This document shows, piece by piece, positions 21,138 through 30,912 of a stretch of DNA of 64,000 nt. Every line of letters starts with the position of its first letter. The stretch's first letter is position 1. This DNA is from Variovorax beijingensis. Lineage in GTDB: Bacteria; Pseudomonadota; Gammaproteobacteria; Burkholderiales; Burkholderiaceae_C. Where the stretch lies: assembly GCF_003951285.1 (NCBI RefSeq), contig NZ_RXFQ01000001.1, forward strand, positions 310,001-374,000. The letters run 5' to 3'. The position numbers and the translations under genes were made by a program. The notes under the pieces were generated by a model that had not been told where the DNA came from, searched no databases, and saw nothing but the letters and a program-made list of their open reading frames with translations.

Positions 21138-21803
21138 TCAGCGCGCAGGGCCTTCGAAGGTCGCGTTGCGCAGGAAGCCCGAGGGCATTTGCGATGCACC
21201 ACCGGCTTGCTGGTGCGCTTCGAGCAGCTGGTCGAGCCGTGGATCGCGCAACATGACCTGCGGACTGCCGTTGCCGACCATCACGCGGGTTGGCGTCAGC
21301 GCAGCGGTGGGCGCAAGCTGGCTGTTGGCGGCCGCGGCGGCCAGCACCGAATTGGCCGCCGGTTGCTGCTGGGCTGCGATCTGGGCCCCCGGCGACGACA
21401 CACCGATGCCGTTTCCGACCAGCGTCCAGCTGATCGCGGCAACCGCCACCAGCGACGCAGCACCAGCCACCAGCTTCCAGCGGAACACCGGCTCGTTGGC
21501 TGCATCAGTCCTGTGCCGCGCCGCCAGCACCGCGGGGGCGGGCGCTGCCACCAGCGCCGGCGCCGCAATGACGGGCTCCGCGGCCAGGCGCTGCTGGAAA
21601 CGGGCCAGGAATGCATTGGTGTCGCTGCAGGGCGAATGGGCGCCCGACCGCAGGATGTCGCCCACCAGGTGATAGGCGCGCCAGGCACCGCGCGCGTCCT
21701 CCTCCGCGCAGGTGGTGTCGATGGCCCGCGCGAAGTCCTCGCCATGCAAATGACCGTCCGCCAGTGCGGACACCTGTTCACGAACCGTCATCGTCTGATT
21801 CAT
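21138..21803 (-). CDS. rseA: Anti-sigma-E factor RseA/MucA
   Basis: A 221-residue single-pass membrane protein. The cytoplasmic N terminus (VREQVSALADGHLHGEDF, WRAYHLVGDILRS) is the RseA/MucA domain that holds RpoE inactive. A membrane helix lies at about 110-128 and the C-terminal part, rich in Ala and Gln, is periplasmic. The ATG at 21803 has AGGTGA at the right distance; a TTG at 21827 is less likely. It follows rpoE by 17 bp. Regulated cleavage of this protein would free RpoE. No rseC/mucC gene follows. Confidence 0.9.
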   Translation of the reverse strand: MNQTMTVREQVSALADGHLHGEDFARAIDTTCAEEDARGAWRAYHLVGDILRSGAHSPCSDTNAFLARFQQRLAAEPVIAAPALVAAPAPAVLAARHRTDAANEPVFRWKLVAGAASLVAVAAISWTLVGNGIGVSSPGAQIAAQQQPAANSVLAAAAANSQLAPTAALTPTRVMVGNGSPQVMLRDPRLDQLLEAHQQAGGASQMPSGFLRNATFEGPAR

Positions 21804-21820
21804 TTCATTCACCTGCTTAC

Positions 21821-22495
21821 CTACCAACGCTTGCCGGACTGGTTGTCCAGCAGCGGTTTGACCCTGGCCGAAATGGCCTCACGCGCCCGGAAAATACGCG
21901 AGCGCACCGTGCCGATCGGGCAATTCATGACCTCGGCGATTTCTTCGTAACTCATGCCCTCGATCTCGCGCAGGGTGACCGCCTGGCGCAATTCGGGCGG
22001 CAATGCTTCCATGGCCGCCTCGACCACCTGGGCGATCTCGTTTGCTGCCAAGACTGATTCGGGAGTTTCGTCGCTGATTGGTTCGTTTCCAGGGCGGTAA
22101 GTTTCATCATCCTCGTCAGAAGACGGCCGCAAGGCACTTTCGGAGATGGTCGGGTCGCGCTTCATGTCGACCAATGCCTTCTTGGCGGTGTTGACCGCAA
22201 TCCGGTAGAGCCAGGTGTAGAACTGGGCGTCGCCGCGGAACTGATGCAGCGCGCGGTAGGCCCGGATGAAGGTTTCCTGGGCGATGTCCTCGACCAGGTC
22301 GACGTCGCGCACCATGCGCCCGATCAGGCGCTCGATCCGGCGCTGGTACTTGATGACCAGCAGTTCGAAGGCCTTCTGGTCGCCCGCGACCGTGCGCTGG
22401 ACCAGTTGGAGGTCGACCTCGCCCGGGCGCGGCGCCTCGGCGGCCCCATCGGGCAAGCCGGAGTCCGGTGGCACTGGCGGCGGAGAAGTTGTCAT
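21821..22495 (-). CDS. rpoE: RNA polymerase sigma factor RpoE (AlgU-type ECF sigma)
   Basis: A 224-residue ECF sigma factor of the RpoE/AlgU group. Region 2 (about 45-112) shows RRIERLIGRMVRDVDLVEDI and AQETFIRAYRAL; region 4 (about 165-215) shows LREIEGMSYEEIAEVMNCPI and GTVRSRIFRARE. An acidic linker of about 40 residues (SSDEDDETYRP) joins them. The N terminus is about 25 residues longer than in E. coli and is Pro-rich. The gap to the ygfX-like gene is only 9 bp, so the promoter of the operon must be inside or before that gene. No GAACTT-TCTGA sigma-E promoter was found there by eye. Confidence 0.95.
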   Translation of the reverse strand: MTTSPPPVPPDSGLPDGAAEAPRPGEVDLQLVQRTVAGDQKAFELLVIKYQRRIERLIGRMVRDVDLVEDIAQETFIRAYRALHQFRGDAQFYTWLYRIAVNTAKKALVDMKRDPTISESALRPSSDEDDETYRPGNEPISDETPESVLAANEIAQVVEAAMEALPPELRQAVTLREIEGMSYEEIAEVMNCPIGTVRSRIFRAREAISARVKPLLDNQSGKRW

Positions 22496-22504
22496 CGGGG
22501 AGGT

Positions 22505-22987
22505 TCAGGGCGCATCGGCAGGCGCGGTTGCTCGCCACGGCTCGCCCGCAGGCGAGGCGGACGGGGCGCGCGAATATACCGCACGGCGTACATCGCGCCA
22601 GCGCTCCGGCATGGCGCGCTGTTCGATCCATATCCATCGCCCGGCGCGGCCCGGCTGGGTCAGGCGGACCAGCAGCAGCGATTGCAGGTCGAGCGCCACG
22701 GCGGCGCGCGCCGCGCGAACGGCCCGGCCGGGGTCGGCGCCGGTCAGGCTCCAGCACAGGCCGTCGAAGTGCAACATGGCCGCACCGTCGCTTCGCAGCC
22801 CGAGTCCGGCCGCAACGCCTGAAAACAGGACGCTCAGGACCAGCAGCAACTGGCGCCACCCGACGCTATCGATCAGATAGCACGAGAGACCTGCGCAGCA
22901 GGCGCCCAGGGCCCACGTGGCAATCAGGATCCGGGTCGCGCCGCGCGAGCGCCCCACCGGATAGGTCACCGACGGTGCGCTGTACAT
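22505..22987 (-). CDS. YgfX/CptA-like two-helix membrane protein
   Basis: A 160-residue protein with two membrane helices (about 18-38 and 46-64) and a C-terminal segment LLLVRLTQPGRAGRWIWIEQ then RAMPERWRDVRRAVYS. The WIW...P..WRDVRRA pattern is like that of YgfX, the membrane partner of SdhE proposed as a toxin (CptA) in E. coli. No sdhE-like gene is next to it. It lies between fabF and rpoE with 13- and 9-bp gaps, so it may be co-expressed with the sigma factor. The family assignment is moderate; the function is unknown. Confidence 0.6.
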   Translation of the reverse strand: MYSAPSVTYPVGRSRGATRILIATWALGACCAGLSCYLIDSVGWRQLLLVLSVLFSGVAAGLGLRSDGAAMLHFDGLCWSLTGADPGRAVRAARAAVALDLQSLLLVRLTQPGRAGRWIWIEQRAMPERWRDVRRAVYSRAPSASPAGEPWRATAPADAP

Positions 22988-23000
22988 GGAAGAGCAAGAA

Positions 23001-24245
23001 TCAAACGCGCTTGAACACCAGCGTGCCGTTGGTGCCGCCGAAGCCGAAGTTGTTCTTGACCGCGACATCGATCTTGAGATCGCGCGCCTGATTGGCGCAA
23101 TAGTCGAGGTCGCACTCCGGGTCCTGGTTGAAGATGTTGATGGTCGGCGGGCTCTTCTGGTGATGCAGCGCGAGCACCGTGAACACCGATTCGATGCCGC
23201 CGGCACCGCCCAGCAGGTGGCCGGTCATCGACTTGGTCGAGTTCACGACCATCTTCTTCGCATGGGCGCCGAAGGTGTTCTTGATCGCGTTGGTCTCGTT
23301 CAGGTCGCCCAGCGGGGTCGAGGTGCCGTGCGCGTTGAGGTACTGCACCTCGTCGGCATTGACGCCTGCGTTGGCCAGCGCCATCGACATCGACCGGCGC
23401 GGGCCGTCGACGTTGGGCGCCGTCATGTGGTAGGCGTCGGCGCTCATGCCGAAGCCCGAGACCTCGGCGTAGATCTTGGCGCCGCGCGCCTTGGCATGCT
23501 CGTATTCCTCGAGCACGACCACGCCCGCGCCTTCGCCGAGCACGAAGCCGTCACGGTCCTTGTCCCACGGACGGGACGCAGTGCGGGGATCGTCGTTGCG
23601 CGTCGAGAGTGCACGCGCCGCGGCAAAGCCGCCGATGCCCAGCGGCGAGACGGTTGACTCGGCGCCGCCCGCGATCATCACGTCGGCATCGCCGTACTCG
23701 ATCATGCGGGCCGACAGGCCGATCGCATGCAAGCCGGTGGTGCAGGCCGTGACGACCGCGATGTTCGGACCCTGGAAGCCGTACTTGATGGAAACGTGGC
23801 CCGAGATCATGTTGATGATCGAGGCGGGCACGAAGAACGGCGACACGCGGCGCGGGCCGCGATTCACGAGTTCCGCGTGCGTTTCCTCGATCATCGGCAG
23901 TCCGCCGATGCCCGAGCCGATGTTGCAGCCAATGCGCGTCGCCTCCTCGGGCGACAGCGCATCGCCGGTCTTGAGACCGCTGTCCTGTACCGCCTGGATA
24001 GCGGCGGCCATCCCGAGGTGGATGAAGCGGTCCATATGGCGCGCTTCCTTCTCGGAGATGTACTGCGTGATGTCGAAGCCCTTCACCTCGCCTGCAAACT
24101 TGCAGGCGAAGGCGCTGGCGTCGAACGATTTGATGGTGTCGATGCCCGAATTGCCGGCCAACAGGTTGGTCCAGGATTCGGCCACCGTGTTTCCGACAGG
24201 AGCGATGCAACCGAGTCCGGTCACGACGACGCGGCGTTTGGTCAT
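23001..24245 (-). CDS. fabF: 3-oxoacyl-[acyl-carrier-protein] synthase II
   Basis: A 414-residue condensing enzyme that extends acyl-ACP by two carbons and sets the unsaturated fatty acid level with temperature. The catalytic triad is Cys168 (TACTTGLHA), His306 ([11 protein letters not shown]) and His343 ([12 protein letters not shown]). The full thiolase fold is present and the start is the ATG at 24245 ([10 protein letters not shown]). It follows acpP by 99 bp, a gap that contains a run of seven U residues on the - strand. This suggests partial termination, so that acpP is made in excess of fabF. Confidence 0.97.
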   Translation of the reverse strand: MTKRRVVVTGLGCIAPVGNTVAESWTNLLAGNSGIDTIKSFDASAFACKFAGEVKGFDITQYISEKEARHMDRFIHLGMAAAIQAVQDSGLKTGDALSPEEATRIGCNIGSGIGGLPMIEETHAELVNRGPRRVSPFFVPASIINMISGHVSIKYGFQGPNIAVVTACTTGLHAIGLSARMIEYGDADVMIAGGAESTVSPLGIGGFAAARALSTRNDDPRTASRPWDKDRDGFVLGEGAGVVVLEEYEHAKARGAKIYAEVSGFGMSADAYHMTAPNVDGPRRSMSMALANAGVNADEVQYLNAHGTSTPLGDLNETNAIKNTFGAHAKKMVVNSTKSMTGHLLGGAGGIESVFTVLALHHQKSPPTINIFNQDPECDLDYCANQARDLKIDVAVKNNFGFGGTNGTLVFKRV

Positions 24246-24344
24246 GCCGGCAAACCTTTCTGGAAGCGCTGAAGACTGCGGTCGGCGCGTACGGGGCTGA
24301 AGAAAAAAAGCGCCGCCGGCCGAGACAGTTCCAGCTTGGCCCGA

Positions 24345-24656
<312 letters not shown>

Positions 24657-24682
24657 GTACGGGAAAAGATTGCGCCTTGCGG

Positions 24683-25426
24683 CTACATGTGCATGCCGCC
24701 GTTGACGTGCAGTTCCTGCCCCGTCACGTAGGACGCCTGGGGCGACGCGAGGTAGGCCACTGCATGTGCGATGTCGCCCGGCTTGCCCAGGTGGCCCAGC
24801 GGAATCTGCTGCAGCAGCGCCTGCTGCTGTGCCTCGGGCAGGCTGGCCGTCATGTCGGTTTCGATGAAACCCGGTGCCACGCAGTTGACCGTGATGTTGC
24901 GGCTGCCCAGTTCGCGCGCCAGTGCGCGGGTCATGCCCGCCACGCCGGCCTTGGCCGCCGCGTAGTTGGCCTGGCCGGCATTGCCGGAGGCTCCCACCAC
25001 GCTGGTGATGCTGATGATGCGGCCATAGCGCTGCTTCATCATCGGGCGGATCACCGCGCGCGAGAGGCGGAACACGGCCTTGAGATTGGTGTCGAGCACC
25101 GCATCCCAGTCGTCGTCCTTCATTCGCATGGCGAGCGTGTCGCGCGTGATGCCTGCGTTGTTGACCAGCACGTGGATCGCGCCGTAGGCCTTCACGATCT
25201 CGTCGATCAGCGCCTCGACCGCGACGGCGTCGTTCACGTCGAGCGCACGGCCGCGGCCGTCGAAGGCACTGAGCGCCGAAGTGATCTTCGCGGCACTGTC
25301 CTCGGTGGTGCCGGTGCCGACCACCTTGAGGCCGCGCTGTGCCAACTCGAGCGCAATCGCTGCGCCGATGCCGCGCGATGCGCCGGTGACCAGGGCGACT
25401 TGCCCTTCGAATTTGGGAATGCTCAT
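24683..25426 (-). CDS. fabG: 3-oxoacyl-[acyl-carrier-protein] reductase
   Basis: A 247-residue short-chain dehydrogenase that reduces 3-oxoacyl-ACP with NADPH. The cofactor loop is TGASRGIG (14-21), NNAG is at 89-92, and the catalytic Ser142, Tyr155 and Lys159 lie in SITSVVGASGNAGQANYAAA plus the following K. The C-terminal VTGQELHVNGGMHM closes the Rossmann fold. It follows fabD by 27 bp. Of all SDRs in a genome, position between fabD and acpP marks this one as the housekeeping FabG. Confidence 0.97.
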   Translation of the reverse strand: MSIPKFEGQVALVTGASRGIGAAIALELAQRGLKVVGTGTTEDSAAKITSALSAFDGRGRALDVNDAVAVEALIDEIVKAYGAIHVLVNNAGITRDTLAMRMKDDDWDAVLDTNLKAVFRLSRAVIRPMMKQRYGRIISITSVVGASGNAGQANYAAAKAGVAGMTRALARELGSRNITVNCVAPGFIETDMTASLPEAQQQALLQQIPLGHLGKPGDIAHAVAYLASPQASYVTGQELHVNGGMHM

Positions 25427-25453
25427 AAAAGAAGTGTCCGGGGCCTGCGCCGT

Positions 25454-26407
25454 TCAGCCGGCGAGCGATTGTCGGGTGTCCGCGAGCGTCGCCGGGTCGT
25501 ACACCGACGCGGCTTCCAGCTCGGGGGCGATGCGCTTGACCATGCCGGCCAGCACCTTGCCCGGCCCGCACTCGATGATGGAGGCTACGCCGCGCAGTTT
25601 CAAGGCCTGCACACTTTCGACCCAGCGAACCGGACCGGCGGCCTGGCGCACCAGGGCGTCGCGGATGCGCGCGGGATCGGTCTCGACAGCCACGTCGATG
25701 TTGTTCAGCACCGGAATCTGCGGCGCAGCGAGCGTGAGGGTGGCGAGCTTTTCGCGCAGCGCCTCGGCGGCAGGCTTCATCAGGCTCGAATGGAACGGCG
25801 CCGACACCGGCAACAGCAGCGCGCGCTTGGCACCGCCGGCCTTGAGCAGTTCGCAGGCCTTGTCGACGGCCGCCTTGCTGCCCGCGATCACGGTCTGCAT
25901 CGGATCGTTGAAATTCACCGCCTCGACGATCTCGGTGCTGCCCGCACCGAAGGATGCCGTGGCTTCCGCGCAGCCCGCCACCACCTTGCCGGAGTCCATT
26001 CCCAGCACCGCCGCCATGGCGCCGACGCCGACCGGCACGGCCTGCTGCATGGCCCGCGCCCGAAAGCGCACCAGCGGCGCGGCCTGCGCGAGCGTCAGCA
26101 CGCCGGACGCAACCAGCGCCGAATACTCGCCCAGCGAGTGCCCCGCCACCACCGAAGGGGTGGCCCCGCCTTCGGCCAGCCAGGCGCGCCAGGCGGCAAC
26201 GCCGGCCACCAGCATCACCGGCTGGGTGTTGGTGGTCAACGCCAGTTCTTCCTTCGGGCCGTTCTTGATCAGCCCGGCGACGTCTTCGCCCAGGGCTTCG
26301 GAGGCCTCGCGCAGGGTTTCCGCCACGGCCGGGTGATCACCCCAGGCGTCGAGCATGCCGACGGCCTGGGAGCCTTGACCCGGGAAGACAAAAGCAAAGG
26401 ATTTCAT
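25454..26407 (-). CDS. fabD: Malonyl-CoA:ACP transacylase
   Basis: A 317-residue alpha/beta hydrolase-like enzyme that loads malonate onto ACP. The nucleophile is Ser91 in GHSLGEYSAL and its partner is His206 in VSAPFHSSLM; the oxyanion loop FVFPGQGSQ is at 7-15 and the substrate-binding arginine lies in RFRARAMQ. The ATG at 26407 begins MKSFAFVFPGQ. It follows fabH by 52 bp and precedes fabG by 27 bp in the expected order plsX-fabH-fabD-fabG-acpP-fabF. Confidence 0.97.
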   Translation of the reverse strand: MKSFAFVFPGQGSQAVGMLDAWGDHPAVAETLREASEALGEDVAGLIKNGPKEELALTTNTQPVMLVAGVAAWRAWLAEGGATPSVVAGHSLGEYSALVASGVLTLAQAAPLVRFRARAMQQAVPVGVGAMAAVLGMDSGKVVAGCAEATASFGAGSTEIVEAVNFNDPMQTVIAGSKAAVDKACELLKAGGAKRALLLPVSAPFHSSLMKPAAEALREKLATLTLAAPQIPVLNNIDVAVETDPARIRDALVRQAAGPVRWVESVQALKLRGVASIIECGPGKVLAGMVKRIAPELEAASVYDPATLADTRQSLAG

Positions 26408-26459
26408 TTTTATTAAAAGCGTCGTGTCGCATCGCAGCCCGGAAGGGCACGGTAATGCG

Positions 26460-27437
26460 CTACAGATTCAATAGCACCGCGCCCCAGGTGAAGCCGCCGC
26501 CCACGCCTTCCAGCATGACGGTTTCGCCCTTCTTCACCTTGCCGGACCGCACGGCCTCGTCGAGCGCCAGCGGAATGGAGGCAGCCGAGGTGTTGCCATG
26601 CTCATTGACGGTGACGATGAGCTTCTCGCGCGGAAGCTTCAGCTTCCTGGCCGTGCCTTCCATGATGCGGATGTTGGCCTGGTGCGGAATGAGCCAGTCG
26701 ATGTCGGCCTCGGTCTTGCCCGCCTTCGCAAGCGTGGCGCGGGCAGCATCCTCGAGCACGCGCACCGCCAGCTTGAACACGGCCTGGCCATCCATGTGCA
26801 GCAGCGGCGTGCCAAGCACATTGCCGCCGGAGACGTGGCCTGGCACGCAAAGAATGCCGACGTGCTTGCCGTCTGCGTGCAGGTCGCTCGCCAGGATGCC
26901 CGGCTCCTCGCTGGCCTCGAGCACCACGGCGCCGGCGCCGTCGCCGAACAGCACGCAGGTGGTGCGGTCGTTGAAATCGAGGATGCGCGAGAACACTTCG
27001 GCGCCGACGACCAGCGCGCAGCGCGCGGTACCGGTGCGGATCATGGCGTCTGCCACGGTCAACGCATAGACGAAGCCGCTGCAGACCGCCTGGACGTCGA
27101 AGGCCGGACAGCCGGCCACGCCGAGCTTGTTCTGGAGAATGGCCGCCGACGATGGAAACACCATGTCCGGCGTCGAGGTCGCGACGATGATCAGATCGAT
27201 GTCTTCCGCCTTGCGGCCCGCGGCTTCGAGTGCGTGCCTGGCGGCCTCGAGGCCGAGATCGCTGCTCGTGACCTCGGGCGCCGCGAAGTGCCGCGCATGG
27301 ATGCCGGTGCGCTCGACGATCCATTGGTTCGAGGTTTCGATGCCGCGCGTTGCCAATTCCTTGGCAAGGTCGTCATTGGTCACCCGGCGCGGCGGCAGAT
27401 AGCTGCCGGTGCCGGTGATGCGTGAATATGGGCTCAT
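26460..27437 (-). CDS. fabH: 3-oxoacyl-[acyl-carrier-protein] synthase III
   Basis: A 325-residue initiating condensing enzyme that joins acetyl-CoA and malonyl-ACP. The catalytic residues are Cys119 ([12 protein letters not shown]), His252 (IPHQANIRI) and Asn282 ([11 protein letters not shown]). The C-terminal [10 protein letters not shown] is typical of the family. I use the ATG at 27437 rather than the preceding TTG. It overlaps the plsX stop by one base, so plsX and fabH translation is coupled. Confidence 0.97.
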   Translation of the reverse strand: MSPYSRITGTGSYLPPRRVTNDDLAKELATRGIETSNQWIVERTGIHARHFAAPEVTSSDLGLEAARHALEAAGRKAEDIDLIIVATSTPDMVFPSSAAILQNKLGVAGCPAFDVQAVCSGFVYALTVADAMIRTGTARCALVVGAEVFSRILDFNDRTTCVLFGDGAGAVVLEASEEPGILASDLHADGKHVGILCVPGHVSGGNVLGTPLLHMDGQAVFKLAVRVLEDAARATLAKAGKTEADIDWLIPHQANIRIMEGTARKLKLPREKLIVTVNEHGNTSAASIPLALDEAVRSGKVKKGETVMLEGVGGGFTWGAVLLNL

Positions 27438-28534
27438 CAAACGTGAAGGGCCGTCGCGTCGGCTGGCACCGCGGGCTCCTGCCGCGCGAGCAATGGCGCG
27501 GCGTGAGCGATGCGGGCCCGCACGCGATCGAGCAGGTTGTTGCGAGCGGCATCATAAGCGCGATCCAGCGCATGCCCGAAAGCCACTTCGTCAGCTGAGC
27601 CATGGCTCTTGAAAACCAGGCCGCGCAAGCCCAGCAGCGCCGCTCCATTGTATCGACGATGATCAAGTCTGCTTTTAAACGCTTTTAGAACCGGATAAGC
27701 AACAATTGCCGCCGCTTTCGTGAAAATGCTCCGCGAGAATTCGACGCGAATGAACTCGCCGATCATCGAGGCAACGCCTTCGCTGGCCTTCAGCGCCACG
27801 TTTCCGACAAAACCGTCACAGACGACGATATCTGTCGTGCCCTTGAAAATATCGTTACCTTCCACGTTGCCGTAGAAGTTCAGGTCCTTGGAGTTGGCGG
27901 CCGTACGCAGCAGTTGACTGGCTTTTTTGATCGTTTCGCTGCCCTTGATGGCTTCCTCGCCGATATTGAGCAGGCCGACCGAGGGCGCTTCGTTGCCCGT
28001 GAGCGCCGAGACGAGCGCGGAGCCGAGCACGGCGAACTGGAGCAGGTCTTCCGCATCGCAGTCGACGTTGGCGCCCAGGTCGAGCACCGTGGTGGCGCCG
28101 CCCTTGGCGTTGGGAAGCTGGGGCGCAATGGCGGGACGGTCGATGCCATCGAGCGTCTTGAGCAGGTAGCGGGCAATGGCCATCAGGGCGCCCGTGTTGC
28201 CCGCGGAGATGGCCGCCTGGGCGGCTCCATCCTTGACCTGCTGGATCGCGATGCGCATCGAAGAATCCTTCTTCTTGCGCAAGGCGACTTCCACCGGGTC
28301 GTCCATGCCCACCACTTCGCTGGCAGCGACGATGCGGGCACGCGGGTGCGCGGCAAAACCCGCCAGCGCCGCCGGGGCACCGACCAGCAGCAACGAGGCT
28401 TCGCTGTGCCGCTCAAGGAACGCGCGGCAGGCCGCAAGCGTGACGCGCGGCCCATGGTCGCCCCCCATGCAATCCACGGCAAGCGTGATTGCGGAAGGCG
28501 CAGCAGTGGATTCGGGGGAAGAAGGCGTAGCCAT
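27437..28534 (-). CDS. plsX: Phosphate acyltransferase PlsX
   Basis: A 365-residue enzyme that converts acyl-ACP to acyl-phosphate for phospholipid synthesis by PlsY. The N-terminal [18 protein letters not shown] and the central [14 protein letters not shown] are family signatures, and [13 protein letters not shown] marks the C-terminal half. The ATG at 28534 is used; the TTG one codon earlier is ignored. The last 20 or so residues ([18 protein letters not shown]) form a variable tail. It is 61 bp after rpmF, a pairing (rpmF-plsX-fabH) kept across bacteria. Confidence 0.97.
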   Translation of the reverse strand: MATPSSPESTAAPSAITLAVDCMGGDHGPRVTLAACRAFLERHSEASLLLVGAPAALAGFAAHPRARIVAASEVVGMDDPVEVALRKKKDSSMRIAIQQVKDGAAQAAISAGNTGALMAIARYLLKTLDGIDRPAIAPQLPNAKGGATTVLDLGANVDCDAEDLLQFAVLGSALVSALTGNEAPSVGLLNIGEEAIKGSETIKKASQLLRTAANSKDLNFYGNVEGNDIFKGTTDIVVCDGFVGNVALKASEGVASMIGEFIRVEFSRSIFTKAAAIVAYPVLKAFKSRLDHRRYNGAALLGLRGLVFKSHGSADEVAFGHALDRAYDAARNNLLDRVRARIAHAAPLLARQEPAVPADATALHV

Positions 28535-28595
28535 CAAAACAAAGGCCCGACGCTACGGCAAAAGTAGCTTCGGGCCTCGGCCTTGGGATGCGAGA

Positions 28596-28778
28596 TCAGG
28601 CTTCGGACTTGTTCTTGAGCACCTGGCGGCCACGGTAGAAACCGTTGGGGCTGATGTGATGGCGCAGGTGCGTTTCGCCAGTGGTCGGCTCAACGGCAAT
28701 GCCGGGCACGACCAGCGCATTGTGGGAACGGTGCATGCCGCGCTTGGAAGGCGACTTCTTGTTTTGCTGGACGGCCAT
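28596..28778 (-). CDS. rpmF: Large-subunit ribosomal protein L32
   Basis: A 60-residue basic protein, [20 protein letters not shown] followed by [20 protein letters not shown], which is the canonical L32 sequence. The C4 zinc site of some L32 proteins is absent, as in other beta-proteobacteria. The ATG at 28778 is preceded by AGGAGCC. It is 146 bp after the yceD stop, where a TATAAT element suggests a promoter for the rpmF-plsX-fab operon. Confidence 0.97.
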   Translation of the reverse strand: MAVQQNKKSPSKRGMHRSHNALVVPGIAVEPTTGETHLRHHISPNGFYRGRQVLKNKSEA

Positions 28779-28898
28779 GATGGCTCCTGGACTGTTAGGT
28801 GAGTGATTGGATGCGCTCTCTTGCGGTGGCAATCCAGGGGCATGCATGGAATGCCCTTGTCTGTCTTGCTGCTCACGGCGGCGCGCGCGAAGCCCATG

Positions 28899-28904
28899 AT
28901 TATA
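28899..28904 (-). promoter_or_regulatory. Candidate -10 element for the rpmF-plsX-fab operon
   Basis: On the - strand GGGCTATAATCATGGG carries a perfect TATAAT, giving an rpmF leader of about 110 nt. The -35 region is a T-rich stretch with no good TTGACA match. It lies between the yceD stop and the rpmF start. Confidence 0.4.
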
Positions 28905-28924
28905 GCCCAGGCGGCAAAAAAGGG

Positions 28925-29482
28925 CTACTTGCCCTCTTCCGGCTTGCGCGAACGCAACGCCCCGAGCACCGCGAAAGGGTTCGGCTTGGCCTCTTCGGCC
29001 GCCTGGAAGTCGTCGTCGCTGGACGAGAGCCGCACCGGGACCGGGCAGACCTCGTGCACGGGCATGACGGGAATCTCCATCAGGAGTTCGTCCTCGATCA
29101 GGGTGGGGAGATCGAAGTCCCGGCTCACGACGAGCAGGTCTTCTTCGGATTCCTCGTCTTCGGCTTCCGCCGTTGCCTCGTCGGCGACGAAACGGAACCA
29201 GCGGTCTACCACCAGCGGCGTCTCGACAGGCGTCAGGCAGCGCTGGCAGGTCAGCGGCACGGTCGCTTCGGCTTCCAGATGGAGCCAGGGCACGGCCTTG
29301 CCATCGGCGCCCGGGCGCTCCTGGCCCGTCGCCGTCCAGCGGACCACGGCGTCGAGCGCCGGGGCCGCCAGTTCGGCGGCAAGGCGCGCATAGTTGGGCA
29401 CCGGGTCGGTGGCGCCGAGGACGGCGGCAGCGGCGGCAAAGCCGGCCACGTCGAGCCGTTGGGGGGCAAATTCTCTCTTCAT
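28925..29482 (-). CDS. YceD/DUF177 family protein
   Basis: A 185-residue protein of the YceD family, found upstream of rpmF in most bacteria and implicated in 23S rRNA metabolism. A Cys pair, [14 protein letters not shown], sits near residue 80; the family often has further cysteines, and one occurs in [10 protein letters not shown]. The acidic linker [12 protein letters not shown] and the [11 protein letters not shown] ending near the C terminus are typical. The ATG at 29482 is used; a GTG at 29488 is also possible. It diverges from maf across 85 bp. Confidence 0.88.
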   Translation of the reverse strand: MKREFAPQRLDVAGFAAAAAVLGATDPVPNYARLAAELAAPALDAVVRWTATGQERPGADGKAVPWLHLEAEATVPLTCQRCLTPVETPLVVDRWFRFVADEATAEAEDEESEEDLLVVSRDFDLPTLIEDELLMEIPVMPVHEVCPVPVRLSSSDDDFQAAEEAKPNPFAVLGALRSRKPEEGK

Positions 29483-29567
29483 CCACACCAGTCTAGCGCG
29501 CCGGCCGCATCACTGCCCCTCACAGGCATGCCTGAGGGTTTTGCGCGGCTCCCGCACAATCTGGCCC

Positions 29568-30149
29568 ATGCAACGCCCCTTGATCCTCGCCTCGACCTCG
29601 CGCTACCGGCGTGAACTGCTGAACCGCCTGCACCTGCCCTTCGATGTACAGCCGCCTGAAGTCGACGAAACAGCCCTGGACGGCGAAACGCCGCGCGAGT
29701 TGGCCGAGCGGCTGGCGCTCGAAAAGGCCCGCGCCGTGGCCGCCCGCTTTCCCGAAGCCGTGGTCATCGGCTCGGACCAGGTGGCCGAGCTTGCGGGCGA
29801 AGCGCTCGGCAAGCCCGGCGACCACGCGCGCGCCACGGCCCAGCTGCGCCGGATGCGCGGCCAGACCCTGGTGTTTCAGACCGCGGTGGCCGTCGTCTGC
29901 GAGGCCACCGGCTTCGTCCAGCGCGACCTGGCGCCGGTCCGGGTGGTGTTCCGCGAACTCAGCGACGCGGCCATCGAGCAGTACCTGCAGGCCGAACAGC
30001 CCTACGACTGCGCGGGCAGCGCCAAGAGCGAGGGCCTCGGGATCGCCTTGCTGAACGCGATCGACAGCGACGACCCGACGGCTCTCGTCGGCCTGCCCTT
30101 GATCCGCACCTGCCGGATGCTGCGCGCCGCGGGGGTCGAACTCCTGTGA
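29568..30149 (+). CDS. Maf-family nucleotide pyrophosphatase (YceF type)
   Basis: A 193-residue house-cleaning enzyme that hydrolyses modified nucleoside triphosphates, by its YceF-like sequence probably m7GTP. The loop LASTSRYRRELL (7-18), the catalytic Asp70 in VIGSDQVAEL and the later PYDCAGSAKSEGLGIALL mark the fold. The ATG at 29568 is used. The divergent gap to yceD contains a 12-bp palindrome CAGGCATGCCTG at 29523-29534. The stop overlaps the next gene by 4 bp (GTGA). yceD, rpmF and yceF lie next to each other in E. coli as well. Confidence 0.92.
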   Translation: MQRPLILASTSRYRRELLNRLHLPFDVQPPEVDETALDGETPRELAERLALEKARAVAARFPEAVVIGSDQVAELAGEALGKPGDHARATAQLRRMRGQTLVFQTAVAVVCEATGFVQRDLAPVRVVFRELSDAAIEQYLQAEQPYDCAGSAKSEGLGIALLNAIDSDDPTALVGLPLIRTCRMLRAAGVELL

Positions 30150-30910
30150 CGCACGGCAAGCTCTACCTCGTCCCCGCGCCGCTCGACTTCGGCTGCGACA
30201 CCCAGGCGCCGCTGCAGGACGCGCTGCCCCTGGGCACGATCCAGGCCGCCGCCGGAATCACCCACTGGATCTGCGAGAACGCCAAGTCGGCCCGCGCCTA
30301 TCTGAAGCGGATCGATGCCGTCGCGCCACTGGCGGCGCCGCTGCAGGCGCAGGACATCCGCGAACTGCCGCGCGAGGTGCACAAGAAGGGCGACCACGCC
30401 GGCCAGTTCGATGCCCGGCCGTTGCTGGCCGCCGCGCTCGAAGGCCACGACATCGGCCTGCTGAGCGAAGCGGGCATGCCGGCGGTGGCCGATCCCGGCT
30501 CCTCGGTGGCGCGCGCCGCGCACGACCTGGGCATTCCCGTGGTGCCGCTCACCGGCCCCGTCTCGCTGCTGCTGGCACTGGCGGCAAGCGGCCTCAATGG
30601 CCAGAACTTCGCCTTCGTCGGTTACCTGCCGCAGGATGCCGGCGAGCGCCAGGTGCGAATCCGCGAGCTCGAGGCGCTGGCGCTCAAGACCGGCCAGACG
30701 CAGCTGTTCATCGAAACGCCCTACCGCAACACGGCGCTGCTGCAGGCACTGGTGCAGACGCTGCAGCACAACACCCGGCTCGCGGTGGCGCGCGGCCTCA
30801 CGCTCGCCAGCGCCCACGTGCGCAGCGAAACCGTGAAATCCTGGCGCACCAAGGCGCAGCCGGGCACTTCGGACGAACGCCTTCCTGCCGTGTTCGCGAT
30901 CGGGCGTTGA
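30146..30910 (+). CDS. RsmI-like SAM-dependent methyltransferase (tetrapyrrole methylase fold)
   Basis: A 254-residue protein with the tetrapyrrole methylase fold. The N-terminal loop is GKLYLVPAPLDFG where RsmI has PTPIGN, and SEAGMPAVADPGS stands where RsmI has SDAGTPGISDPG. The LTGPVSLLLALAASGLNGQN region aligns with the SAM-binding part. It is thus a divergent relative of the 16S rRNA 2'-O-methylase RsmI, known in beta-proteobacteria beside maf. The target may differ. The GTG at 30146 overlaps the maf stop. Confidence 0.85.
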   Translation: MTHGKLYLVPAPLDFGCDTQAPLQDALPLGTIQAAAGITHWICENAKSARAYLKRIDAVAPLAAPLQAQDIRELPREVHKKGDHAGQFDARPLLAAALEGHDIGLLSEAGMPAVADPGSSVARAAHDLGIPVVPLTGPVSLLLALAASGLNGQNFAFVGYLPQDAGERQVRIRELEALALKTGQTQLFIETPYRNTALLQALVQTLQHNTRLAVARGLTLASAHVRSETVKSWRTKAQPGTSDERLPAVFAIGR

Positions 30911-30912
30911 CG

